From Isoetes taiwanensis (lineage: Eukaryota > Streptophyta > Lycopodiopsida > Isoetales > Isoetaceae): a stretch of DNA of 64,000 nucleotides. Shown here in pieces: positions 33,481 through 43,515 of this stretch (the first letter of the stretch is position 1; every line of letters begins with the position of its first letter). Location: contig JAJEKV010000041.1 in the NCBI GenBank assembly GCA_021234155.1, positions 12,474,689-12,538,688 of the forward strand, in the 5' to 3' direction. The translations under genes and the position numbers were made by a program. The notes below the pieces were generated by a model, which was not told the DNA's origin, did not search any database, and saw nothing but the letters and a program-made list of their open reading frames with translations.

Positions 33481-34379
33481 CGCATCTCTGGGCCTTAGTG
33501 CTAGCCTGATCTATGTACAACATTCCAAGTAAGCAGTCCATGAAAAACACACCTAAAAGCGGGCGTTCTTTACCCCGATCCATTGTTTCCTTGCCGAGCA
33601 TCTCTCAACCCGAGAGTAAATCATCTCTCGAAGCTGAAAAATGTTGGACAAGGAAACGATGAATCCGTCGAGCTTATCGGCAGGTCCATTATTTAAACAC
33701 ATACGGCATGTTCTGGTTTAAATAACATAGGCATCTCGAAACTCACCTCTTCACGCAGTAATTCCTTGGGCCATCGTATCCGCGGATCCCGCAGCCTCAC
33801 CTAGAGTCTTTGCTTCTTCCGTGGGTCTCTTCAAGAGTGTATTCGCATCTAATACTTGTATCAACTGCGATTCTCGTATCCCCGTTCCATGGCGCCCGCT
33901 TGTAGAGTTCCGGTAATGCGGCTCCTCTCGCTTCCTACCTTAGCTCGTGCTCATCGATCAAATCAAGCTGCTTTTGCAATAGGGCCTTGTGGTCGGGGAA
34001 AACACATATGCAAACGTTAGCGACTTACCCGGCGTCCTTGGCGCCATTCGGAAGTCGCTAGCGATCGATGCTCCCCTCAGAACTCGAGGTCCCCCAATGC
34101 CTTGAGGGGGAAGATAAACTTCACGCTCGCTCACTTAGTCCCTTGATGTGATTAAATTTGAAATAGTGTTTGGGCGGGCTAAAAACCGACCGTCTTTGTA
34201 CCCTTAGCCCCGCTTCTTTTTCATAAATGATTGCATGTCCTTAACTTCAAATTAAAGAACACGCTTAGATCTTTTTTACATGCAGTCCTAAAACTCACAA
34301 CGCGGAGGAGACTTAATTTACAAAGGGGTCCAAAAAGAGGATGAGAGGGCATCTCGACATGACTTCCCATCAAGTGGGG
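33481..34379. other. No recognisable gene inside the giant element
   Basis: This is higher-GC sequence with short open frames in all phases. Short exons could be hidden here, but none matches a family I know. Confidence 0.4.
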
Positions 34380-35310
34380 CCCGGAGGATGCTTCTACCGG
34401 CCGGCGGCAAGAAGAAGAAGACAAACACCCCAGGTGAGCTCGAGGTTTTTCTTTGTCGGAATACCTTAACTGATCCATCCTTTTCATCTTGCAAAAGATT
34501 CACCGCGGACTCTCTCGGTGATCACCGGGTCAACTCCATTCTTCGTCATCGAGGGACTGGAGACCGAGCTTCTTGAAACAAAGCAGCCAGATTCTTGGTG
34601 GTATGTCGAGGTATCGACAAGTGGGAAGGAGAAAGATCTGTTTCTACACCAAAGGGACAAGAAGAGCTCGGAGACAAGTACAAGAAAATCGGTGTTGTGC
34701 TCTCCGCCTCTGCGCTTGATTCAAAGCATTTAACACTACATGTCGAGGACTGCCGGAAAGAGTAAGTTCTATCACACCAAAAATTAGATTTCAAATTATT
34801 CTCACTCTTCCATGAGCAAGGCTAGGGCACCGAAAAAAGGCGGGGCCTTTAAATTGTCGAGAACCTTGGGTGGAAGGATCCGGAAGGGATGAAGGGAGGG
34901 AATCCTAACATCCAGGGAGCTTGGTATGGAGATTTCAGAGTCGAGGGGGAAAAACTGTTCAATACGGGGAGCTTCACTTCTCTTTGTCTTTGAAGACTCT
35001 ACAACACTCTACGAGGGGGAATGAAGTTGTGGTTCATACACAAAAAGTCCACCAAAAACAAAGATGGGGATGATGACACCACACGGGAGGAATCGGATGA
35101 CCGAAGGAGACGAAGATATGGTCGAAGTCCCCAAACCTCGATCGAGATGATCAGATCAGGATTTCCACAGAGAGGGGCCTGTAAAATGGAGCGTCTAGCT
35201 CAAGTATTATCCGTTGGGAATATCACACAAGCCGCTCTTTGTACATTAGGCGGTGAAGGTTTGCACGGGGAGATGCCGCCTTGTTCAACCACAAAGGGAA
35301 TTTAATCCAA
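34380..35310 (+). pseudogene. Unrecognised coding-like fragments of the rightward unit
   Basis: Protein-like frames appear: TPFFVIEGLETELLE, then PDSWWYVEVSTSGKEKDLFL (about 34530-34660), later KLWFIHKKSTKNKDGDDDT with an acidic/basic charged run (about 35021-35120), and LAQVLSVGNIT (about 35195). They are broken by stops and frame changes. They precede the better preserved blocks from 35.8 kb. No domain is identified. Confidence 0.35.
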
Positions 35311-35849
35311 ACACACATGCCGGAGATTTCCGAACGATGGTGCGACATCTCCGTTGCAGATCTAATGCCTGCGGATGTCATACCTTTTAGCGCATCGACA
35401 GTGAGTTGTTCATTTGGAAGTCCGAGGAAGATCTGAAGGGAAAAGACGTCCGGTTACGGGTTGTAGGCGGTCGGCATTCAGGTGAGGGCGGCTCAAGTAT
35501 TGCGGCACGGAGAAGGAGGTGCATAAAGGATCAAGGATAGATATGCCAAGCGAGAGTGCGAGTTCTTTCGGCGGAGACGCCAAAGAACCGAATCCGGCCA
35601 GCATTAGCCACTGCGAGAACACAATAGGACATTCAAAGGGACTTTTTCTCGACTCCAAAGTCGAAAACCCGGCTACTATTTACCGTTTATTAGGGTGTTT
35701 GTAGATACTTTCATGCTCGACATTGGTACATTATCCGAATGCAGCCCTTATCCCCTGACCAGATCATACACGCTATGCAACAATGGAAAGCATTGGGTTG
35801 TCCTCGGCCCTAAAGGAAAGCGGGGCTCCCTCGGATAAGTGGAAGACCT

Positions 35850-36506
35850 TTGAGAAACTATGCGGATATGTTCTACTGGAGGGACGAGGAAGATGACGAG
35901 GGAGAGGAAGAAGAGGAGAAGAAGAAGAGAACACCAAGGAAAGGCAGGGGAGTCTCTCTCAGACCAATATGACCTCATTCTTAATCGAGGCTGTCGGGGA
36001 GAAATGGACCGACATATGGGCTCAATGGACAAGAGGCAATTTGAAGGACAAAGAATGGAGAATTTCCAAGCAGGCCGGACCCCAAGTTGTTTGACAAGCA
36101 GTTCATGAAGAGGATCTGGGGCCTCACGGACAAAGAAACGCTTGACCTACAAGGCAAAATCTTGGAGGGAACAATCCTGCTAAGGAAGACCAGGAGTTCT
36201 AAAATGCAGGACGCAAAGGATTATGCCACAGTCCTAAAGCGACAGCGTGCGTTAGAAGAAGGCATCACGGAGTTCTGCAACGTTGCATCTAATGAATACC
36301 ATGATTTTGATTATTACAAGGAAAAGGCTGCCCTTGATGAGGAAGACATGAAGGAATTGAACCGTCTATGTCAACCCTACATCAACACCAAGCTGAAGCG
36401 TAACGTCAAAACCCTTCCTTTCCCTGAACGTGCTATGGCAATTCTGAAAAGGAAGCTTGGATTCGGGGTGGTCCCATTTAAGGCAGACGATAGCTCCCCA
36501 TTTTAA
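35850..36506 (+). CDS. Unrecognised charged helical protein segment
   Basis: PLRNYADMFYWRDEEDDEGE is followed by a Glu/Lys-rich stretch (35855-35945). After a break, an uninterrupted frame at 36087-36506 reads FDKQFMKRIWGLTDKETLDL, KRQRALEEGITEFCN and DYYKEKAALDEEDMKELNRL. The composition is helical and charged, as in a nuclear or DNA-binding scaffold protein. It is in the same strand and unit as the FCP1-like domain downstream. I do not recognise the family. Confidence 0.45.
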
Positions 36507-36599
36507 GGTTACTTTGGGACACAAGGGATTTGGTGGTGCGAGGCGGCTTTTGGACCCGCGGGCACTATTTGCCATCAATATGATCGAAGACCCCACCCT

Positions 36600-37320
36600 T
36601 TTTTATGACAAAGCTGACATAGAGCAGTGGTACAAGGCGATGTCACGGACATGACCGACTGGATACTTTTCGGTTTCCTTGTCTTTTGCATCTTAGGGCA
36701 ATCAAACAACTGCTGTCTCCCAATGGGCGGTGATATTAACTTCACCAACAAGATCATGCACTCCATATCTGAACTTGATCATGAGTCTGAGACTTGGCTT
36801 GCCGAAGGCACCAAGCTTTGCCAACATAGTTTTGGTTTTGATTTCAAGATCGATGCGGACACTGGATAAGTGGTGGTCTAGCGAGCATCATTATCTCGAC
36901 AAGTTCATGATCTCTCAAGAGCGAGATGGAACCCGGAAGGGGGCAGATTTATGGAGGATGTTCCATCGATGGACAAGGTCAGCAAAGATGGTGCGATGGG
37001 TCCTATACATAGAATTCCTATCCGGCCAAGAGTTATCAAGTACTTCATAACCAGCTTGGTCGAGGAAGATCAAATTGTATGCAGTGGTACATGAATGGCT
37101 GTTCTCTCGGGGGCTATCTTTGTTTGGAATGAAACCTATATCCGTGGTTGGAAATAAGGACATGGTTGAAACCATTCGGTCATACACGGATCTGCTTCAT
37201 GAGCATTTCAAGGGAGGAAGACAAATGGAAGCGATAAAGGCGGCGAGGGCGAGGGAGACAAAGGCGACGAGGCGAGAATGTCGAAGGTTTGGACCCGAAA
37301 TTTGCCGAACACATTCTTGA
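36600..37320 (+). pseudogene. Unrecognised fragments, faintly methyltransferase-like
   Basis: Frames include MGGDINFTNKIMHSISELDH (about 36723-36782), then IRPRVIKYFITSLVEEDQIV (about 37018-37077), then KPISVVGNKDMVETIRSYTD (about 37132-37191). The last two, with the Gly-rich sequence between them, have the spacing of the SAM-binding part of DNA methyltransferases in mobile elements. The diagnostic catalytic motif is not visible, so this is only a suggestion. Several stops interrupt it. Confidence 0.3.
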
Positions 37321-37559
37321 AAACACGAGATTGAGGTGAGTTTACTTTGCTCTATCGGTGTTTCTCGACTTCTGAGTCGAGAAAACTCGTTTCCTTTCAA
37401 TACCTTTTCTTTTCATTCATTCGCGAGTCGAGAAAACTCGTTCCTTTTCGGCGGATGTCATCATTTCGTGGAATTCGAGCTCAAGCGACTCGGATCATTG
37501 TCATTGGGCGGTTCCACGCGAGGAGGAGAATGAAAAGGACAAAGACAATCGAGCAAGAC

Positions 37560-38310
37560 GCTCCACGGCCCGAGAAAAGGACCGAAAAGATAATGATCCC
37601 GCATTTGGATCCCGATGAACCGGAAATATGGTCAGAGCCAAACTCCAACTGGGATCCAGCTGGTCCCACCAAGCTTGTAATATTTGACGTCAATGGAGTA
37701 TTAGCTGCGGTATACCACGACAAAGGCGTCCCGAGGATTAACACCTCCCCAGATCCCAATCAAAGCGAGCATAAAATAGTGTATCCGAGGCCTAGAGCTA
37801 AGGAAATTATTGAATGGTGCACGGAACGGGATTCGAAGTGGGCATATATATGGTCTTGTATGGCAAAGAAAAATATTGTCAATGTTCTTGGTGTTTCGGC
37901 ATTTCAGTTTTGAAGTTCAAGTTCGTTTGGGGAAACGAAGGGTCGAGCATGTGAAGGACCTCGATCCAGCCATCACAAAGGGGAAGCCTATAATGGTGAA
38001 AATTTTGGGCCGGGGTTTATGAGCAATTCGGGACTATGGCAAACACAACACGCTGATCATAGACGACTCCGCCTACAAGTGCTATCATAACGCGCAAAAT
38101 ACAATCATTGCTAAGCCATATCGACCTGAAGAATATGAGACGGATAGGTGGTTGTCCTTCGGACTCTGTCTGTCTTGGCCGGAATCCCTCTTTGCCATTC
38201 TTGTCGCCGATGTGCTTACGAACTATCCGAGCCTCCGCGGACCCCGATCCGGAGAGCAAGCCGATCATGAAAGCTATGAGCGACAAATACTTTGGTGAAC
38301 AAGAAGAGTG
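37560..38310 (+). pseudogene. FCP1/NIF-like HAD phosphatase domain within the giant element
   Basis: TKLVIFDVNGVLAAVYHDKG (from about 37668) carries the HAD motif I form DxNGxL seen in plant FCP1-like phosphatases. YPRPRAKEIIEWCTERDS and the motif II region (WAYIWSCMAKKNI) follow. After a frameshift near 37905, NTLIIDDSAYKCYHN (about 38046-38090) gives the motif III DDSxxK. The nucleophile Asp is kept. In plant FCP1-like proteins the first motif often reads DxNG, as here. The host family dephosphorylates nuclear proteins such as the RNA polymerase II C-terminal domain. Frameshifts and an early stop suggest decay, or introns missed by eye. Confidence 0.7.
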
Positions 38311-38399
38311 ACCCTGCTTTCAGATAGTCAAATTGTGTGAATATTGTAATCGAACGTGAACACATGTATTGACCATTTTGTAATGAATATACTTGTATA

Positions 38400-38700
38400 T
38401 TGAGTTTTCGATGCCTTTCTCGACTCACGAGTCGAGAAAGGCATGCTTGTCGTGTTGATGAAACCATTTGTATGTTTGATTGTGTGACTGGATGCAGCCA
38501 CAATCTATTATGATAATGCTTGTACATTGGGTTTCCTGGGCCTTTCTCGACTCGCGAGTCGAGAAAGGCATCTTGTGTCTCGTTGACAAAAGCATTTGTA
38601 TGCTTCCGTGTGTGATTGGATGCAACCATATTCTAATGAGAATGGTTGTACTTTGACTTTTATGGGCCTTTCTCGACTCGCGAGTCGAGAAAGACACTAC
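38400..38700 (+). repeat. Three tandem repeats of about 128 bp, each carrying the palindrome
   Basis: The palindromes at 38411, 38540 and 38668 are spaced by about 128 bases. The sequence between them is also repeated, sharing ATTTGTATG, TGTGTGA(C/T)TGGATGCA and a TGTAC(A/T)TTG element. Unit divergence is low around the palindrome and higher elsewhere. Confidence 0.85.
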
Positions 38701-38829
38701 TTCCCACGTCATTGGATGCAGTTGTATGGAATGAATGTTCTCCGTTGTAATTTGATTTCAACATTCTTTTCTTCGTTTTGACTAATGGCACCGTAATTGT
38801 TAATCATACTCTCCTTGCTCCGGTGGTTT

Positions 38830-39270
38830 AGGCACGAGATCCGACACCAAAGCCACGATCCCGCTCGGGCATCACGAGAGACCGCTCCGGCGATAATGCA
38901 GATCGGCTCAAGGCGGAAGAAATACCGATTCGCACGTAACCCGGTCCACGCTACACTCTTGCCCGGCCTTTGGGACAAGGTTGCTCGCGAATTCGAGAGG
39001 TTGCTCGCTACACCACAGGGATAAAGAACGGCCGAAGAACAAAGAGAAAGTCGAGGAAGCTCAAGGCATATTGCAAGCATTGCATAACATCCCACGGAGG
39101 AGGTTGGGAAGGAGCATATTCGATGAAAGGCTGCGGGAGGCGAGTGGAGAAGTCGGGTGGGGACAGTCGCCGGTAGCTCCAGAGGCACCTCCCGTGAGGC
39201 ATTCCACACTCTTGAGGTTGCCCCAAGGCTTACAGGGCGGCATGAAGAAGCGCCACAAGTTAATCCCCTA
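38830..39270 (+). CDS. Unrecognised basic protein fragment, end of the rightward unit
   Basis: A frame at 38831-39022 is rich in Arg and His (HEIRHQSHDPARASRETAPA, then SRRKKYRFARNPVHATLLPG). One frame over it continues as RTKRKSRKL and GILQALHNIPRRRLGRSIFD up to a stop at about 39271. It lies about 320 bases inside the right inverted repeat. It may be the C-terminal exon of the cargo gene. Confidence 0.35.
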
Positions 39271-39593
39271 AGGTGGACCACCTACCAAGATGATGTAATC
39301 AGTAGTGACAAAGAAGACCGCCATGGTCTCTGCGTCCAGATGTAAAATACATTGTATCGATTCAATTTATTAATAAAAATTCTTTTTCAACTACATCTTT
39401 GGTTTCAAACTTTAATGAATTTCCTTTGTTTCAGGTTGCATTGTTTTTGTTCTCGACTTCATGAAACTGGGAAAACTGCGGCAAAGACATTTCGGATTGA
39501 GTTTTATTCAAAAATTGAATTAAGGATAGTTTGAATTAGGTGCTACTTTTATGTAAATTAACCGGGTTCCAAAAAAAAATGGGAATGGAATGA

Positions 39594-39619
39594 GTCCCAC
39601 TTTAATTAAATACAACTTA
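39594..39619 (-). repeat. Right terminal inverted repeat of the giant element
   Basis: It begins GTCCCACTTTAATTAAATAC and is the inverse of the left end at 27791. It lies about 230 bases beyond the last coding-like part of the rightward unit. Confidence 0.75.
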
Positions 39620-41182
39620 TGTAATTTGCCATGTCCAGCAATATTGTACTCCAACATATGACATCCAAGGCAAATGATTTTATGTGATCTTCATCACGAT
39701 TTTACATGATGAAAAGCTCTGAAACTTCCTATATCCAATGGTCTATGCTATAAAGACAAATACAATGAACAAATCTTAAGATTAATGCTCATGTGAGAAA
39801 CACCTAGTTCTCTAATTAAGTGAGAATCGTAGATCCAATGGGCAGGGAAATCCTGCAAAAGCTGTGGCCTTCTCTACAGTCATGCCACACATTGTTACGT
39901 TTCTATGTGGCCTAAGAAATAAGTTGCTGCAAGCTGAGCTGACCAGGCAAAGCTGGTTGAGAAGCAAGCATCTCACAAATGACACGTTAAAAGCATCGGC
40001 GTAGAACTTTAGTCTTAAAGAGATCCATTGGCAATTTGATAATGCATTGCAACCATGAAATAATTCATCCTGCCTACCTCCGCATATTCGAGATCTAGAT
40101 GTAGGCCATCGATTTGTATAGCACATCATTTCCGAAAATTTGGAACAGTCTTTTAAGGCAAGAGCCTTCTGCGTGCAGGCTAAATATCTGAGCGGGAAAT
40201 CAGCATATTAGAGGTTAAAAGAATTTCAGAGGTCAGAGCCATCATTTTAGAGCATCTCAACCCAGTTTGACCAACAACATGCTTCATTTCTTCTAAATGC
40301 ATAAAGTCTTATGATTCTTCAAAAACTTGAAGAAAAAAGGAGAGTAGGAAAACGATCCTCCCAAGATTTTAGGAAGCTAATTTAACGAAACATTACCAGT
40401 AACACACAATGCCGACCGAAATGATTAGCCAATAAAAAATGTTTTCCAGCCATGTGATATTGAAGAGTAAACTCTGGAAATTTTACCACTTGGTACGTTC
40501 TAGGGTTAACTAAAAACGAATCGTATGAGTTATAGATTTGGAGCAAGTATGACATGGGATGATCCTTAAGAACCTCAAAAAACAATTAATATAATAATCA
40601 TAGCAGCACAGAGTAATCGCAGCTTGCAATCTTGAATTATTGGATAAGTGTTACCTTGTAGGAAACCATGTTTGTGCCGCTTCTGGTGGAGACAAAATAG
40701 CCGGAAATGTGCTGCAAGTAGTAATACGATTGAGTAATGTAATATTTATGCAGATCGAAGTTGCAGTCGAGAGAATGGGCGATTTGATGCAATCCCGCTT
40801 AACTCTGGCATCCAAAAATTTATTCCTCTATTAAATATGAATCCGGCCTCACGAACTCTGTGTTTCCTTCATACATAAATTTTATTACTCCAGAGCCAAA
40901 TATGTGATGAGAAAGAAATGGGAAGACCTTCATATTCGATAGTTGAAAGACTTGAAATTATAGAGCCCTGGCATGGAAACAATTCCGGAAGGCTGTGCAT
41001 CTCCAAATCAACTGAATGAATGATAAAAAAGTACCAAAAGCTGCCTCATCTGTTTTGGAAAACCACATTACATGGGATAATCTCAATTATGGGTTTATAT
41101 GCTTTAATATCAGGCAGATGGGGAGGACATCCTCTGGATTCAACATAAGGAATGCAGTAGGGCGGAAAATTACCATGCTTAT

Positions 41183-41432
41183 TGTTGATATATGTAATAT
41201 ACGGTCAACCTCCACCTCATCATCCATAGCCACGTCATCTGCCACTAAGGCTGTGACATGGCAATCTACATAAGCAGTCATGTCTATTCATGTAGAGTCG
41301 TGTCCTTTAGTAGTAGTTGTATCTATATGAAGCTATATGAAGCTACGGTGGGAAGCTTGTTCCCAACCAAGTTTTCTTCTATTCAATATATATATTTGCA
41401 TTGTATTATCTTCTGATTTCCTAAACTTAAGA
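41183..41432 (+). repeat. 5' LTR (250 bp)
   Basis: It starts TGTTGATATATG and ends CTAAACTTAAGA, immediately before the primer-binding site. A TTCAATATATATATTTGCA stretch near the end could serve as promoter or polyadenylation signal. The end is not the canonical CA. Confidence 0.88.
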
Positions 41433-41446
41433 TGGTATCAGAGCCA
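41433..41446 (+). promoter_or_regulatory. Primer-binding site (tRNA-iMet type)
   Basis: TGGTATCAGAGCCA is the standard minus-strand primer site of plant copia elements and related non-autonomous TRIM elements. It abuts the 5' LTR. Confidence 0.9.
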
Positions 41447-41475
41447 AACTGCTCTTAAAGATCCTGGCCTGTGCG

Positions 41476-41655
41476 ATGAAGTCCGGCAATCACGTTAGTG
41501 AGGATTATGAAGTGGGAGAACCTCCTCCTACTTGTAAACATGGAGAACGAAAAGGAGCAACAAATCTGTTGGGTTTGAAAGGAGTACTAGAAGCAAAAGT
41601 AAGGAAGCCCATTGGTGGGATCAATGCATCGAGAGGCATTCTGGGCAGATTGTAA
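41476..41655 (+). CDS. Small ORF (59 codons) ahead of the main ORF
   Basis: It starts MKSGNHVSEDYEVGEPPPTC and ends GINASRGILGRL. It is the first ATG-initiated frame after the primer site, 70 bases upstream of the 592-codon frame. It might be a translated leader peptide, a regulator of downstream initiation, or a leftover from the gene whose mRNA was captured. It has no recognised domain. Confidence 0.4.
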   Translation: MKSGNHVSEDYEVGEPPPTCKHGERKGATNLLGLKGVLEAKVRKPIGGINASRGILGRL

Positions 41656-41725
41656 GAGATGACAACTATGTAGTGAAGCAGCCCCGAGTGCTTTCCGGAA
41701 TGGTAGGCCTTGTAAGAACCGAGGA

Positions 41726-43504
41726 ATGGAGAATGACAGAGATGGATCCAAATTGCGTGAAACTGCCATAGAAGGAGCCATTATAAATTCTGTTACAGTT
41801 GGGGAAGAGAATATTGGAGACGTTTCTTCCAGTGTTGCTCAGGGAAATTCAGATGGGGTCCAGCGGGAGCGAGATAGAAAGGGGTTTGAAATTGAAAAAC
41901 AAATAGTCGCAGCAGTTCCTGAGTGTACATACATTATTGGGAACAACACTATTGTTGAAGAAGATGCCATTGGCGATGGTGCTGTAAAACCCATTGCCCC
42001 AATAAATTCAGTTGGGATTCAGGCCGAAGCCCCAAATTGCACTGCCGATCATTTGGTTATGGACAAAAGCCGCATGTTCAGAAAATACAGCCAGGGGCGA
42101 GTTGAATCCAATTTTCAGGACCCTAAGATAGCCAGCGGTAAGAAAATGGAAGCAATCTTTAAAAATGGAGTTATCCATATCCATCGAGACAACCAAGCAA
42201 ATTCAGTTATGGCTCCTGAAGTTACTGAAGGATTAGATGAAGGAGAAATTTGCAGAGAAATAGACGCCCAGGCTGCTCAATGGGCACCGCCATTGGAGAT
42301 GATTGAAGCTTCCAATGCTATTTTACAAGGATTGTCCCAAGAATTGGTTGTAGAATCAATCTCAAGGAATGCGGAAGAAGATATACCAGAGTTGTTGGCA
42401 ATGAATAACTGCTGCAGATGGAGCAAAGCCCTTGATGGCCTGGAAGTTGCCAAAGAAAAATACACAGTTGGCATCATTTCAAGAAGCAAGGTTAGAGAAA
42501 TTGACCAAGAAGAAGCCATTAGATTGGAGCCGGTTGAAGCAGAAATCACCTCTGAAGATCCAGCAGATGCATCTGGAGATATATTAGAAGATTCAGACAG
42601 GAAGACTGTATTTTCCCAGGCAAGCTTGTACATTCTGGACGATGCCCATGCAACAAACCCTGCCATTGTCGATGCAGATGCACAAATAGAGCCATGGTCG
42701 CAGGCGTCTCAAGTAGACGGCAAGATAGACGACAAGAATTCCAACGGCCAAGTAGGAGATAGTAGGGCCAAATCGGGAATACACGGAGAAAGATTTATGG
42801 CCCCTGTACAAGAAATGCCTAACATCTCCAGCGATGGCAAAACTGCCACAAAATTCTGTTATGATGCTAAAATTGAAGTTCAAGAAGTTATCCAAGATGA
42901 TCAGAAGGAATTTCCATTCAATAATAACACTGGAGGAAAGGTTTCAAAATTGAATGGTGAGAATAAAGCTGAGCAAGTTGCCAAGGGAAGACTTGAGAGA
43001 TTTGGCACAAGTGTACAGATCCGTAAAACTAATGGAAGCAATGAAGGAGATACTAAAATAGATGCCTTAAAGAAGAAGACGCTCATTGCTCAACAAATAA
43101 AGGATCTAGCCCATGAAGTACTGCAGCTGGTGAATACATCAGATACAATATCAATACCAGAGAAAGAAATACCCAAGCAAATGGACGAAGATTTGGATAT
43201 CATCACCAATCTCAAGCAGGTTCTTATTGTTCTTTGGGCTATAAGGAAATTTAAATTAAGAATATCACTGCTTGAGATTGAGGGAGGGAAGTATTACTAT
43301 CCAAATCAAGCAGATTGTAATAAGGCAAAGGACGATTTATCCTACATCTACAAAATGGATAATGGCAGCATAAAACATAGATTGAAAACAATGAGCTGTT
43401 TGGAAAATGTTCATAAAACAAAGATGATTGGGAAGAAAATAAGGGGATGTCGAAGGACCCAACGATGGCTCACTTATGAGCCCGGACATGACGATTTTGG
43501 ATGA
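41726..43504 (+). CDS. Novel 592-residue protein carried by the LTR element
   Basis: An uninterrupted frame fills most of the interior and ends 23 bases before the right LTR. The first about 430 residues are acidic and low in aromatic residues, with many Asp/Glu/Ser/Asn and no zinc knuckle, DTG protease, YxDD or integrase motifs. The last about 130 residues are different: basic, helical and Lys/Ile/Leu-rich (KKKTLIAQQIKDLAHEVLQL, then LKQVLIVLWAIRKFKLRISL, KKIRGCRRTQRWLTYEPGHD). It may be a transduced host sequence or a highly diverged gag-like protein. I do not recognise it. Being intact in a young element makes it worth attention. Confidence 0.7.
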   Translation: MENDRDGSKLRETAIEGAIINSVTVGEENIGDVSSSVAQGNSDGVQRERDRKGFEIEKQIVAAVPECTYIIGNNTIVEEDAIGDGAVKPIAPINSVGIQAEAPNCTADHLVMDKSRMFRKYSQGRVESNFQDPKIASGKKMEAIFKNGVIHIHRDNQANSVMAPEVTEGLDEGEICREIDAQAAQWAPPLEMIEASNAILQGLSQELVVESISRNAEEDIPELLAMNNCCRWSKALDGLEVAKEKYTVGIISRSKVREIDQEEAIRLEPVEAEITSEDPADASGDILEDSDRKTVFSQASLYILDDAHATNPAIVDADAQIEPWSQASQVDGKIDDKNSNGQVGDSRAKSGIHGERFMAPVQEMPNISSDGKTATKFCYDAKIEVQEVIQDDQKEFPFNNNTGGKVSKLNGENKAEQVAKGRLERFGTSVQIRKTNGSNEGDTKIDALKKKTLIAQQIKDLAHEVLQLVNTSDTISIPEKEIPKQMDEDLDIITNLKQVLIVLWAIRKFKLRISLLEIEGGKYYYPNQADCNKAKDDLSYIYKMDNGSIKHRLKTMSCLENVHKTKMIGKKIRGCRRTQRWLTYEPGHDDFG

Positions 43505-43515
43505 TGGAGCTGTAG

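Larger units (their letters stand above)
32382..38693. repeat. Dispersed palindromes centred on CTCGCGAG (about 11 copies)
   Basis: Copies, perfect or near-perfect around TCTCGACTCGCGAGTCGAGA, are at 32382-32403, 32553-32573, 32836-32859, 33085-33110, 33123-33146, 35644-35667, 37361-37384, 37422-37440 (half), 38411-38444, 38540-38569 and 38668-38693. The copy at 38540 is a perfect 30-bp palindrome, and that at 38411 has two 16-bp arms around two central bases. They are CpG-rich. All lie inside the giant element and none was noticed elsewhere in the window. Possible roles are transposase-binding subterminal sites, fold-back units, or methylation targets. Confidence 0.9.
27791..39619. mobile_element. 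Candidate giant TIR DNA transposon with DUF7869-like gene and cargo
   Basis: The ends are 26-bp inverted repeats with one mismatch (27791-27816 and 39594-39619; core TATTTAATTAAAGTGGGAC). Inside is a leftward DUF7869-like gene (27990-30900) and a bidirectional promoter-like region (30950-31750). A rightward unit beginning at 31753 contains acidic/coiled-coil and FCP1-phosphatase-like parts. Palindromes occur throughout the right two-thirds. No clear target-site duplication was found, so the exact ends and superfamily are open. An alternative is that the inverted repeat belongs to two smaller MITEs flanking older sequence. Confidence 0.6.

Noticed and set aside
38216-38712. Leftward frames of 95-137 codons with repeated peptide segments
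   Set aside because: The peptide repeats simply reflect translation of the 128-bp palindrome-bearing tandem repeats.
27791-39619. Classification of the giant element as CACTA or MULE
   Set aside because: The ends do not start CACTA/CACTG, the repeats are too short for most MULEs, and no 3-bp or 9-bp target duplication could be seen.
42277-42895. Leftward open frames inside the 592-codon ORF
   Set aside because: They are shorter, overlap a clean rightward frame in an element whose orientation is fixed by primer site and polypurine tract, and lack domains.
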